Assembly (NCBI GenBank): GCA_022360355.1
Contig: JAKSCY010000368.1
Span: 1 to 6,680, forward strand
Length of the DNA: 6,680 bases
Direction: 5' to 3'
Source: Chlorobiales bacterium
GTDB lineage: Bacteria; Bacteroidota; Chlorobiia; Chlorobiales; Chlorobiaceae
Position numbers and translations under genes: made by a program. Positions within the stretch are counted from its first letter, which is position 1, and each line of letters opens with the position of its first letter. The notes below the pieces were generated by a model. It saw only the letters and a list, made by a program, of their open reading frames with translations, had not been told where the DNA came from and made no database searches. Shown here in pieces: positions 1-6,680 of this stretch.

Positions 1-3000
1 CGACGTGAATAATCCAGGGTACCGCGCTGTAACTTTTGAAGAAATGGCCGACAACTACCGCGAACAGCTTGAAGGACTTATTGAAGGTGGCGTTGATCTC
101 CTGCTTGTCGAAACGGTGTTCGATACCCTGAACTGCAAAGCTGCTATTTTTGCCATCGAAGAGCTTTCCCGGGAAAAAGGGGTCAGACTGCCGATCATGA
201 TCTCAGGCACCATTGTCGATGCCAGCGGTCGAACCCTTTCCGGCCAGACTACAGAAGCATTCTGGATTTCGGTGGCACACACCCCCGGACTGCTGAGCGC
301 AGGGCTGAACTGTGCACTGGGAGCGGAACAGATGAGACCCTTTCTCGAATCGCTGTCCACGATCGCCGGCAGTTATGTCAGCGTCTACCCGAACGCCGGT
401 CTGCCCAACGAATTCGGCGAGTACGACGACAGTCCGGAATATATGGCTTCCCAGATCGCGGATTTTGCAGAATCGGGGTTCGTCAACATTGTCGGTGGAT
501 GCTGCGGAACAACGCCTGACCATATCAGGGCAATCGCCGAAACGGTTTCAACGATTCAGCCAAGGAAAAAGCCGAAAACTGTACCTGAACTCCGTCTGTC
601 CGGTCTCGAACCGCTTTTTGTCAACAAGACCACGGGATTCATCAACGTAGGCGAGCGCACCAACGTCACAGGATCGAGAAAATTCGCCCGGCTCATCAGG
701 GAAGAAAAATACGATGAAGCCCTCTCCATAGCCCGCCAACAGGTTGAAAACGGAGCACAGGTCATCGATATCAACGTCGATGAAGGAATGCTCGACTCGG
801 AAAAAGTAATGCGGGATTTCATCAACCTGATTGCATCCGAACCTGAAATCGCAAAAGTGCCGCTGATGATCGACTCGTCGAAATGGTCAGTGATCGAAAG
901 CGGTCTCCGCTGCACTCAGGGGAAATGTATCGTCAACTCTATCAGTCTGAAGGAAGGAGAAGAGCCATTCAGGGAACATGCCCGTAAGGTTATGCAGTAC
1001 GGTGCCGCTACGGTCGTGATGGCCTTCGACGAAAAGGGACAGGCCGATTCTCTCGACCGCCGCATCGAAATTTGCCGTCGGGCTTACAGGATTCTTACAG
1101 ATGAGGTTGGCTTCCCCCCTGAAGACATCATTTTCGACCCGAACGTCCTGACTGTCGCAACCGGTATCGAGGAACACAACAACTATGCGGCCGATTTTAT
1201 CGAATCTGTCCGCTGGATCAAGCAGAACCTGCCGCATGCCAGAGTGTCTGGCGGCATTAGTAATGTCTCTTTTTCTTTCCGCGGGAACAACCCGGTACGG
1301 GAAGCGATGCATGCCGCTTTCCTGTTCCACGCTATCCGGGCGGGTCTCGACATGGGCATTGTCAATGCAGGTCAGCTTGCCGTGTATGATGAAATTGACA
1401 GCGCATTGCTGGAGCGGGTTGAGGATGTGCTTCTCAACAGGCGGCCAGACGCAACCGAGCGTCTTGTGGAGTTTGCGGAAACAGTCAAGGGTGAAGAAGC
1501 AAAAAACGAAACAGCAAAAGCCGAGTGGCGTAACGGAACAGTCGAAGAACGGTTGCAGCACGCTCTCATAAAGGGTGTGGTAGACTATATAGACGAAGAC
1601 ACGGAAGAGGCCCGGCAGAAATACCCAAGCCCTCTGGACATTATCGAAGGACCGTTGATGAACGGTATGAACGTAATCGGTGACCTGTTCGCCCAGGGCA
1701 AGATGTTTCTTCCGCAGGTGGTTAAAAGCGCTCGCGTGATGAAAAAATCTGTTGCCTATCTCATACCATATATTGAGGAGGAAAAAGCAAAAAACAAGGA
1801 GAGCAAGCCTGCGGCAAGAATCCTGCTTGCAACCGTGAAAGGTGATGTCCACGATATCGGCAAGAACATTGTTGCCGTCGTTCTGGCTTGCAACAATTTT
1901 GACGTTGTCGATATCGGCGTCATGATGCCGTGCGAAAAAATCCTTGAAGCTGCCGATAAAGAAAACGCAGACGTTATCGGATTGAGCGGACTGATTACTC
2001 CGTCACTTGACGAAATGGTCCACGTTGCCAAAGAGATGGAACGAAAGGAAATGAAAATTCCGCTTCTGATAGGAGGAGCAACCACCTCAAGAGTCCATAC
2101 GGCCGTAAAAATCGCCCCCAACTATTCCGGACAGGTTGTCCAGGTACTCGATGCATCAAGGAGCGTTCCGGCTGTTGCCAGCCTGGTGAACCCTTCACTT
2201 CATGATGACTTCGTAGCGAAGCTGAAAAAAGAACAGGACGCCCTGCGTGAAAGACATAGTGCAAGGCACGCATCCAGACGATACCTGAGCCTCAGTCAGT
2301 CAAGGGAAAACCTGGCAAAACTGTCATGGGATGACAACACTGTCACGGCACCAAAAAAACCCGGCGTTACAGTACTTGACAATGTTTCCCTCGATGAGCT
2401 TCGCGAATACATCGACTGGACACCTTTCTTCGCTGTTTGGGAGCTGCACGGGAAGTACCCGAAGATCCTGGACCATGAGCAGTATGGAACGGAAGCCCGG
2501 AAACTGTTCGACGACGCCAGCACATTGCTGGACACAATCTGTAAGGAGCGATCTCTCCAGGCAAGAGGTGTTGCCGGCATCTTCCCGGCAAACAGCAACG
2601 GAGATGATATCGAGATATACACCGATGAGAGCAGAACGACTGTTCTGGCAACCCTGCACACTTTGCGACAACAAACAGAGAAAAAAAACGGAACGCCCAA
2701 TCTTGCGCTTGCCGATTTCATAGCACCTGTCTCAAGCGGCATACATGACCATACCGGTTGCTTTACCGTTACGGCTGGCCATGGCTTGAAAAAATTGATG
2801 GACCGTTTTGAAAAAGAGCATGACGACTATCATCGCATCATGGCACAGGCCCTTGCTGACAGACTTGCTGAAGCATTTGCGGAAATGCTGCACCGGAAGG
2901 TTCGTGCTGAACTTTGGGGTTACTCTCTCAATGAAAATCTTCCGAAAAAGCAGTTGATTGCCGAGAAATACGGAGGAATCCGTCCGGCACCCGGCTACCC

Positions 3001-3262
3001 TGCATGCCCTGATCATACGGAAAAACCATTCATTTTCGACCTGCTCAACAGTGAAGTCAACACAGGAGTCACCTTGACGGAAACCTATGCAATGAACCCT
3101 CCGGCATCGGTATGCGGGCTCTACTTTGCGCACCCCGAAGCTAAATATTTCGCACTTGGTGCAATCGGAAAAGATCAGGTGGAGGATTATGCATCGCGTA
3201 AAAGCATGAGCGTCAAAGAGGTCGAGAAGTGGCTTGCGCCAAACCTGAACTACACACCATAA
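1..3262 (+). CDS. metH: Cobalamin-dependent methionine synthase (5-methyltetrahydrofolate--homocysteine methyltransferase), N-terminus cut by window edge
   Basis: Moves a methyl group from 5-methyltetrahydrofolate via cobalamin to homocysteine, giving methionine in the cytoplasm. The first whole codon is at base 2 (GAC) and 1086 residues remain. Compared from memory with the 1227-residue E. coli MetH, about 143 N-terminal residues are missing, so the GTG at 5 is internal and not the start. Counting that GTG codon as residue 1, all modules follow in order. The homocysteine domain runs to about 190, with zinc ligands Cys103 and GGCC Cys166/Cys167. The pterin-binding domain is about 205-480 ([26 protein letters not shown]). 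The cobalamin cap is about 510-600 and the B12 domain about 605-735, with DVHDIGKN holding axial His616. The SAM-dependent reactivation domain is about 770-1080, with Asp804 in YIDWTPFF and [15 protein letters not shown]. No key residue is lost and no frameshift is seen. It ends in TAA, 40 bp before a terminator. Family assignment is essentially certain. Confidence 0.98.
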   Translation, partial: DVNNPGYRAVTFEEMADNYREQLEGLIEGGVDLLLVETVFDTLNCKAAIFAIEELSREKGVRLPIMISGTIVDASGRTLSGQTTEAFWISVAHTPGLLSAGLNCALGAEQMRPFLESLSTIAGSYVSVYPNAGLPNEFGEYDDSPEYMASQIADFAESGFVNIVGGCCGTTPDHIRAIAETVSTIQPRKKPKTVPELRLSGLEPLFVNKTTGFINVGERTNVTGSRKFARLIREEKYDEALSIARQQVENGAQVIDINVDEGMLDSEKVMRDFINLIASEPEIAKVPLMIDSSKWSVIESGLRCTQGKCIVNSISLKEGEEPFREHARKVMQYGAATVVMAFDEKGQADSLDRRIEICRRAYRILTDEVGFPPEDIIFDPNVLTVATGIEEHNNYAADFIESVRWIKQNLPHARVSGGISNVSFSFRGNNPVREAMHAAFLFHAIRAGLDMGIVNAGQLAVYDEIDSALLERVEDVLLNRRPDATERLVEFAETVKGEEAKNETAKAEWRNGTVEERLQHALIKGVVDYIDEDTEEARQKYPSPLDIIEGPLMNGMNVIGDLFAQGKMFLPQVVKSARVMKKSVAYLIPYIEEEKAKNKESKPAARILLATVKGDVHDIGKNIVAVVLACNNFDVVDIGVMMPCEKILEAADKENADVIGLSGLITPSLDEMVHVAKEMERKEMKIPLLIGGATTSRVHTAVKIAPNYSGQVVQVLDASRSVPAVASLVNPSLHDDFVAKLKKEQDALRERHSARHASRRYLSLSQSRENLAKLSWDDNTVTAPKKPGVTVLDNVSLDELREYIDWTPFFAVWELHGKYPKILDHEQYGTEARKLFDDASTLLDTICKERSLQARGVAGIFPANSNGDDIEIYTDESRTTVLATLHTLRQQTEKKNGTPNLALADFIAPVSSGIHDHTGCFTVTAGHGLKKLMDRFEKEHDDYHRIMAQALADRLAEAFAEMLHRKVRAELWGYSLNENLPKKQLIAEKYGGIRPAPGYPACPDHTEKPFIFDLLNSEVNTGVTLTETYAMNPPASVCGLYFAHPEAKYFALGAIGKDQVEDYASRKSMSVKEVEKWLAPNLNYTP

Positions 3263-3302
3263 CACCCCACCAGGGAAGCATCCAGACAACAATTTCTTCC
3301 TT

Positions 3303-3339
3303 AAAGCGAAAACCCGCGTCGATGCGGGTTTTTCGCTTT
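3303..3339. terminator. Bidirectional intrinsic terminator between metH and the convergent L,D-transpeptidase gene
   Basis: The left arm at 3303-3317 (AAAGCG-AAAA-CCCGC) pairs with the right arm at 3324-3339 (GCGGG-TTTTT-CGCTTT) around a 6-nt GTCGAT loop, with one unpaired T. In either direction the GC core (CCCGC/GCGGG) is followed by a T-rich stretch, so one hairpin can stop both converging transcripts. The stop codon of the minus-strand gene begins 2 bp to its right, and the metH stop is 40 bp to its left. Confidence 0.93.
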
Positions 3340-3341
3340 CG

Positions 3342-5093
3342 TTAAAACGTGCAGCTCTCGACTGTCTTATAGGGGTACGGCTCGTTTAGAGCCTGGAGCA
3401 CAGCTGCATCCCGGCTGTATACATCGTTGCGGAAAAGCACCTCTTCTCCTTCAGCTACTGCAGTAAGATAAAGCAGAAAAACAGGTATCTTCTGCGGCAG
3501 ATGAACCGTTCTTGTTTTCCTGCCGTCAACGGCTTTTTGAATGTCATCATAACTCCATTCGAGCAAAATCTCTGCAAGCTCAAGAGGATTCTGGAGACGA
3601 ATACATCCATGGCTGAACGCTCGAGTGCTTTTGTCAAAAAGATGTTTGCTCGGTGTATCGTGGAGATAAACCAGATGCTTGTTAGGAAACATGAACTTGA
3701 CACGCCCAAGTGCATTGCTCGTTCCAGGTGGTTGACGTAACCGATAAGGCAACGAGCCTGCGCTGTATGCGGCCCAGTCGATCGAACCGGAGTTTACCAC
3801 GCGACCGTTACGGTCAATGACCTGCAGGTTATGCTTTGCAAGATAGTCGGGGTTTTTCTTGATCGCCGGCAACGCTTCCTTTCTCAGAATCCCCGGAGGA
3901 ACGTTCCATGCCGGATTGAAGATGATATACTGCATCTCAGCCTTGAAAACAGGGGTTTTCCAGTAAGGCTCTCCGACAATGACCCTGGAACCCCATTTGT
4001 AGTTCCCGTCTTTCACATACTGAACAGTGAAACCTGCAATGTTGACAAGCAGAAACGTAGGTTCAAGTTTCTGAATAAACCAGCGGTAACGATCGAGATT
4101 GAGACGGATCTGGTCTACCCGCTGTGCAACAGGAATATTGAGTGCTCGTAACGTCCTGGGGCCCACAGCACCGTCAACCTCGAGCCCGTGTCGCACCTGA
4201 AAACGCTTAACAGCCTCCTTCAGCTCATCGCTGTACAACATTGCTGATGATGCAAATGATGTATCGACCTGAGACAATGCAGCGATCTCACCGGTTATTT
4301 CCAGACGCCGGCGCAATGCAGGAATCCTGTCGTCATACTGCCCCGTTTCCTTGATGGAAGGCCCCTCGGGAATACTCCTCCAGCCGCCCTTGGCAGCAAT
4401 CTGCCGGTATTTTGCAAGCCCTGCCTTAAGGCTCGTATACTTGGGATTGTTCGGACGAAGCTTCGAAATAACTGCAGCAAGGGAATCACCGTCAAGAGCG
4501 CTTCGGAGCCTGCTTACCAGACCATCTCCATTGACACCTCCGGAAAGGTTCCAGTTTGGATCGATTTTTTCAGGATCGACTTTCCCGTGCAGCAGGTGAT
4601 AGGAAAGCTTGAACATTGCGTCTGTCAGCAACAGCTCGTACCGGGCCTTTAAAAAAGGTGAGCGAGGAGATTTGTCATAAAAATTCTGGATTCCTGAAAG
4701 ATGATAGTCTCCCGGCAGAAGCCCGTCGGCTTCAACTGATCTTATCGCATCGAGCAATTCGGTAATCTGGGAGCGTTTTACCCAGACCGGGCTGAAATCG
4801 TTCGACCTGTAGAAATCCGCAAGCAGGGAGTTAAACGCAACTTTCTCTTTCCCGATCTGAAGCGCGACATCCTCCTCAAGCTGTTCGATATGACAGCGAA
4901 TGTTCTCCCGAATTTCATAGTTTTTCACGGAGCTCCGCTGCACCTCTTTCACGGAAGGTGAGGTTACAGTTTCGTTTTGAACAGGAGGAGTTTTTGAACT
5001 GCCGGGACTGAACGCCAGAAGCAATACCAGAAAAGCTATCATGAACAATAACTTGTACTTAAGAAAAACCTCCCTGCTGCATCGTGTGATCAT
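3342..5093 (-). CDS. L,D-transpeptidase, YcbB/LdtD-like, with scaffold, peptidoglycan-binding and YkuD catalytic domains
   Basis: Family members cleave the tetrapeptide stem of peptidoglycan after meso-diaminopimelate and form 3-3 cross-links in the periplasm. At 583 residues it is close to E. coli LdtD (about 615). A basic N-terminus and a hydrophobic stretch at about 15-28 give a signal peptide or membrane anchor; no clear AxA cleavage site is visible. Next come an L,D-transpeptidase scaffold-like region (about 85-230) and a PG_binding_1 repeat (about 255-320; VKRFQVRHGLEVDGAVGPRT). The YkuD domain is about 345-515, with a capping-loop insert (about 398-460), His478 in YLHDTP and the nucleophile Cys497 in SHGCIRL. 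All catalytic residues are present. The start is uncertain: ATG 5093, or GTG 5096 directly after an in-frame TGA, keeps the basic n-region, but neither has a good ribosome binding site. ATG 5042 is possible but would lose those charges. Family is secure; the true substrate (cross-link or protein attachment) is not shown. Confidence 0.95.
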   Translation of the reverse strand: MITRCSREVFLKYKLLFMIAFLVLLLAFSPGSSKTPPVQNETVTSPSVKEVQRSSVKNYEIRENIRCHIEQLEEDVALQIGKEKVAFNSLLADFYRSNDFSPVWVKRSQITELLDAIRSVEADGLLPGDYHLSGIQNFYDKSPRSPFLKARYELLLTDAMFKLSYHLLHGKVDPEKIDPNWNLSGGVNGDGLVSRLRSALDGDSLAAVISKLRPNNPKYTSLKAGLAKYRQIAAKGGWRSIPEGPSIKETGQYDDRIPALRRRLEITGEIAALSQVDTSFASSAMLYSDELKEAVKRFQVRHGLEVDGAVGPRTLRALNIPVAQRVDQIRLNLDRYRWFIQKLEPTFLLVNIAGFTVQYVKDGNYKWGSRVIVGEPYWKTPVFKAEMQYIIFNPAWNVPPGILRKEALPAIKKNPDYLAKHNLQVIDRNGRVVNSGSIDWAAYSAGSLPYRLRQPPGTSNALGRVKFMFPNKHLVYLHDTPSKHLFDKSTRAFSHGCIRLQNPLELAEILLEWSYDDIQKAVDGRKTRTVHLPQKIPVFLLYLTAVAEGEEVLFRNDVYSRDAAVLQALNEPYPYKTVESCTF

Positions 5094-5124
5094 CACTCAC
5101 CATCATTTTTGTGAGCAACGACGT

Positions 5125-5146
5125 TGTTATCGGCTTAATGATAACA
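5125..5146. promoter_or_regulatory. Operator-like inverted repeat TGTTATC-N8-GATAACA upstream of the large L,D-transpeptidase gene
   Basis: Perfect 7-bp arms at 5125-5131 and 5140-5146 are separated by 8 bp. The repeat sits 29-50 bp upstream of the possible GTG start of the minus-strand gene, where a promoter or operator would be expected. It overlaps a TATCAT sequence on the minus strand that resembles a -10 box. A second small palindrome, CAACG-A-CGTTG at 5116-5126, abuts it. No transcription-factor family is recognised, and an RNA hairpin in the leader is an alternative reading. Confidence 0.45.
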
Positions 5147-5182
5147 GCCGGAGAACTTGTCAGCTTGTGAATAATCCTTGAT

Positions 5183-5230
5183 GGGAACGCAGAATCATGC
5201 GTTCAGAGTTCCCCCCGGCATTACTCCGGG
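5183..5230 (-). other. Cluster of hairpins just downstream of the small L,D-transpeptidase gene (possible transcript 3' end)
   Basis: Three inverted repeats lie just past the stop codon at 5235. CCCGG (5214-5218) pairs with CCGGG (5226-5230) around 7 nt. GAACGCA (5185-5191) pairs with TGCGTTC (5198-5204) around 6 nt. GGGAAC (5183-5188) pairs with GTTCCC (5208-5213), and this pairing excludes the second one. None is followed by a T tract on the minus strand, so a classical intrinsic terminator is not supported; an RNA 3'-end stabilising structure is possible. Confidence 0.35.
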
Positions 5231-5234
5231 AAAT

Positions 5235-5948
5235 CTATGCAGGGTTGTTAAGCACAATTTCAGGATTCAGCAGGTTGGAACGGCCCGCATAGCTCTGGTC
5301 GCCTTGATAAATAAAAAGGCATGAGCCTCCCTTGATAAGATCGATGACCTCCCTGTACTGCGAAAAAGGCAGTGCAGGACATCCGAGGCTTCTTCCCAGC
5401 CGTCCGTGGCGCCTGATAAAATCATTGGAAACGTAGTCCGCGCCATGAATAACGATGTTACGCATGAGAGCGTTGTCATTGATACCGCGCTCAATCCCTC
5501 GCAACCGCAGCGAATAGCCGTGCTTGCCCTTGTAGGTCCTGTCGGTCACAAAAAAACCGAGACTGCTCTTAAATGACCCCGGAACGTTGGAAAACCTCAC
5601 AGCGCGGTTCTGCCCGCTGTTCTTCCCGTGAGCAACAAGTGAAGATGCAAGTAAACGGTTTCGGGCCATGTCGATGACAAAAAGACGCTTCTTGACCGAA
5701 GGCTGATTGTAATCAATGATGGTAAGCACCCTGTCATTTTTCAAGGCCCCGTTCTTTTTCAGGGCATAATACCCTGTCATGGCCTTCTGGAGAACGGAAT
5801 AGTCAATATTGTTTCTGAGTTCGGGGGTCCGGTAGAGCGTCCGGATATTGCTGGAAAGCTCACTCTGTGAAGGAACACATCGGGCATTCAAGGGGAAAAA
5901 CACACAAACCATCACAAGACAGATCAACCTTTTTGCCATATGCTCCAT
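5235..5948 (-). CDS. Small exported L,D-transpeptidase-like protein (murein L,D-transpeptidase catalytic domain family, YkuD_2 type)
   Basis: Predicted periplasmic enzyme acting on peptidoglycan stem peptides; the family is named for a YkuD-like fold with a Cys nucleophile, but few members have a known reaction. The 237-residue protein opens with a signal peptide (basic AKR, then hydrophobic LICLVMVCVFFPL, about 8-20). The catalytic region is about 75-215: IDYNQPSVKKRLFVID, HGKNSGQNRAVRFSN (about 108-121), a GYSLRLRGIERG stretch, His168 in VIHGADYVS and Cys190 in GRSLGCPALP. It has no peptidoglycan-binding domain, unlike its neighbour. ATG 5948 was chosen because GGAG at 5958-5961 lies 9 nt upstream; the ATG at 5939 is too close to a second GGAG. 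The frame stays open to 6098, but that stretch is basic, lacks a signal and is best read as leader. The Cys at 24 (NARC) is not a proper lipobox. It lies 139-142 bp upstream of the large transpeptidase on the same strand. Confidence 0.92.
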   Translation of the reverse strand: MEHMAKRLICLVMVCVFFPLNARCVPSQSELSSNIRTLYRTPELRNNIDYSVLQKAMTGYYALKKNGALKNDRVLTIIDYNQPSVKKRLFVIDMARNRLLASSLVAHGKNSGQNRAVRFSNVPGSFKSSLGFFVTDRTYKGKHGYSLRLRGIERGINDNALMRNIVIHGADYVSNDFIRRHGRLGRSLGCPALPFSQYREVIDLIKGGSCLFIYQGDQSYAGRSNLLNPEIVLNNPA

Positions 5949-5957
5949 ATGATTCTT

Positions 5958-5967
5958 CTCCTTTTTT
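5958..5967 (-). promoter_or_regulatory. Ribosome binding site of the small L,D-transpeptidase gene
   Basis: The minus strand reads AAAAAAGGAG, followed by 9 nt and then ATG at 5948. This spacing picks 5948 as the start over the upstream open frame (to 6098) and over the second ATG at 5939. Confidence 0.75.
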
Positions 5968-6075
5968 GTTCGCTTCAGTCTATACCGGCACACAGTGAGT
6001 ACCAAGTGCTCGTTATGCTTCGGACTTGTTCGTATTTTTGTATGGTTTCGGGCCTGATGCACGGCTTTAAGGAAC

Positions 6076-6111
6076 AAAAAAACCTTGGCACCAGGCAACC
6101 GAGTTACCCGG
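6076..6111 (-). terminator. Candidate terminator or attenuator: hairpin followed by T7
   Basis: On the minus strand CCGGGTAAC (6111-6103) pairs with GTTGCCTGG (6099-6091) around a TCG loop, giving 9 pairs including two G-U. After 8 nt (TGCCAAGG) comes a run of seven T (6082-6076). The gap before the T run is longer than in a textbook terminator. A weaker overlapping hairpin, CCTGGTGCCAAGG, directly abuts the T run and would compete with the first. It could end the SIMPL transcript or act as an attenuator in the leader of the small transpeptidase gene. Confidence 0.45.
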
Positions 6112-6197
6112 CAGGCGGACTCACTACTGTTGCAGCAGACCGCAATATTTCAGGTATGGTGCTGCACCGACAGACGGCTTGCAGGAAATTTTAACTA

Positions 6198-6230
6198 CGA
6201 AGATACAATTTTTTCCGGCATTATAACAAA
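6198..6230 (-). promoter_or_regulatory. Candidate Bacteroidota/Chlorobiota-type promoter (TTTG - N21 - TATCTTCG)
   Basis: On the minus strand TTTG (6230-6227) is followed after 21 nt by TATCTTCG (6205-6198), one base off the TAnnTTTG box known for Bacteroidetes primary sigma factor promoters at about the usual spacing. Transcription would begin near 6190 and give a leader of about 240 nt before the ATG at 5948. A TATAAT sequence (6225-6220) lies between the boxes but has no -35 partner. Confidence 0.4.
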
Positions 6231-6254
6231 AATATGATCGCGAACGGGAACTTA

Positions 6255-6680
6255 TTAGTTTTTATCAACAAGCAACCACCTGCAGGAGACCGGAACTTCA
6301 ATATTCTGTTCCCCCGGAGATATTTCAGTTGGAACCGCTGCCGCCATGGTTTTTTCACCCATGTCTCGAATCATACTTGGCACAGGGTAGACAGGAGCAG
6401 CGCCTGTCTGCATATCGAGAAGTTTTCCCAGGGACATGCCTGCTGCCGCAGCCATAACCTGAGCATCCTTTCTTGCATTCTGTACTGCTTCAGCCAGTGC
6501 TTCGCGGCGCTTCTCCTTATATTTCGAGCTTGCAAATCCTATCAACGGGATTTCATCGGCACCGGCCTGCACCGATGCATCGATCACACGGCCTGCATCG
6601 GCAAGACTCCTCACTGTAACTTTGAGCACATGTACCGCAGTGTACCCCTTGAACACCCTCTTGCGTGTCGAGTTGTTCCA
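6255..6680 (-). CDS. SIMPL domain-containing protein (DUF541, YggE-like), C-terminal part; N-terminus beyond the window
   Basis: SIMPL proteins are mostly exported, periplasmic or membrane-linked; E. coli YggE is linked to oxidative-stress tolerance, but no reaction is established. The frame is open to the window edge: codons from 6680 read WNNSTRKRVFKGYTA, continuing the typical family core, so the GTG at 6656 is internal. The 141 visible residues comprise a beta strand (AVHVLKVTVRSLADAG), the segment VIDASVQAGADEIPLIGFASS, a long Ala/Lys/Arg-rich helix (KRREALAEAVQNARKDAQVMAAAAG), SLGKLLDMQTG, a Pro-rich linker and a final strand (QNIEVPVSCRWLLVD). The missing part should include the signal peptide and first half of the domain. 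The gene ends with tandem TAA TAA. It shares orientation with the two transpeptidases, but a 306-bp gap makes a shared operon doubtful. Family call is strong; function is unknown. Confidence 0.88.
   Translation of the reverse strand, partial: WNNSTRKRVFKGYTAVHVLKVTVRSLADAGRVIDASVQAGADEIPLIGFASSKYKEKRREALAEAVQNARKDAQVMAAAAGMSLGKLLDMQTGAAPVYPVPSMIRDMGEKTMAAAVPTEISPGEQNIEVPVSCRWLLVDKN

Larger units (their letters stand above)
5949..6254 (-). other. 306-bp intergenic leader region between the SIMPL and small L,D-transpeptidase genes
   Basis: No convincing gene is seen on either strand. Reading along the minus strand it holds, in order, a promoter candidate (6198-6230), a hairpin with T7 tract (6076-6111), about 105 bp with no strong signal, and the ribosome binding site at 5958-5967. 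I compared it by eye with TPP, cobalamin, c-di-GMP-I and ydaO-type riboswitch signatures and found no match. Confidence 0.6.

Noticed and set aside
5..7. GTG at base 5 as the start of metH
   Set aside because: The frame is open to the window edge and the homocysteine domain would lack its first part; the gene clearly begins upstream.
887..1852. Long (321-codon) open frame on the minus strand opposite metH
   Set aside because: It is fully antisense to a highly conserved region of metH and its Cys/Phe/His-rich translation resembles no protein family I know; it is a shadow of the metH codon pattern.
5877..5948. Lipoprotein signal in the small transpeptidase (Cys24)
   Set aside because: The residues before the Cys are Asn-Ala-Arg, which do not fit the lipobox pattern.
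5977..6003. TTGGTA-N15-TATAGA as promoter of the small transpeptidase gene
   Set aside because: Both hexamers match only 4 of 6 positions and the spacing is short; kept only as a fallback.
5949..6098. 50-residue N-terminal extension of the small transpeptidase (open frame to 6098)
   Set aside because: The internal ATG at 5948 has a well-spaced GGAG and begins a signal peptide; the extension would bury that signal.
6220..6225. TATAAT as a sigma-70 -10 box on the minus strand
   Set aside because: No TTGACA-like hexamer occurs 16-18 bp upstream; the TTTG/TATCTTCG pair is a better fit.
6654..6656. GTG at 6656 as the start of the SIMPL gene
   Set aside because: The upstream codons continue a typical SIMPL core to the window edge, and no ribosome binding site or signal peptide accompanies this GTG.

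Overview
The window comes from a Gram-negative bacterium of roughly balanced base composition. I tentatively place it in the Chlorobiota (green sulfur bacteria) or a relative within the Bacteroidota/Chlorobiota group. The placement rests on the overall feel of the proteins and on a promoter candidate of the TTTG / TAnnTTTG type at 6198-6230. It is an inference, not a database match.

Layout. Bases 1-3262 (+) hold most of metH, the cobalamin-dependent methionine synthase. It is cut at its N-terminus by the window edge but is otherwise intact. A strong hairpin at 3303-3339 acts as a shared terminator between metH and a convergent gene. The other three genes are all on the minus strand. At 3342-5093 is a YcbB/LdtD-like L,D-transpeptidase with a scaffold, a peptidoglycan-binding domain and a YkuD catalytic domain. 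At 5235-5948 is a second, much smaller L,D-transpeptidase-like protein of the YkuD_2 type (murein L,D-transpeptidase catalytic domain family). From 6255 to the right edge is the C-terminal part of a SIMPL (DUF541/YggE-like) protein.

How it fits together. metH serves one-carbon and methionine metabolism and has no obvious link to its neighbours. The two transpeptidases carry N-terminal export signals and should act on peptidoglycan in the periplasm, where they would make 3-3 cross-links or attach other groups to the tetrapeptide stem. SIMPL proteins are usually periplasmic too, so the right half is a co-oriented group of envelope genes. The gaps between them (about 140 and 306 bp) suggest separate transcription units rather than one operon.

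Non-coding content. A 7-8-7 inverted repeat (5125-5146) lies just upstream of the large transpeptidase. The 306-bp gap before the small one holds a promoter candidate, a hairpin followed by a T7 tract, and a good ribosome binding site. I see no RNA genes, mobile elements, CRISPR arrays or broken genes. Nothing here amounts to a clearly new system. The most interesting points are the two unlike L,D-transpeptidases side by side and the regulatory structures in front of each.
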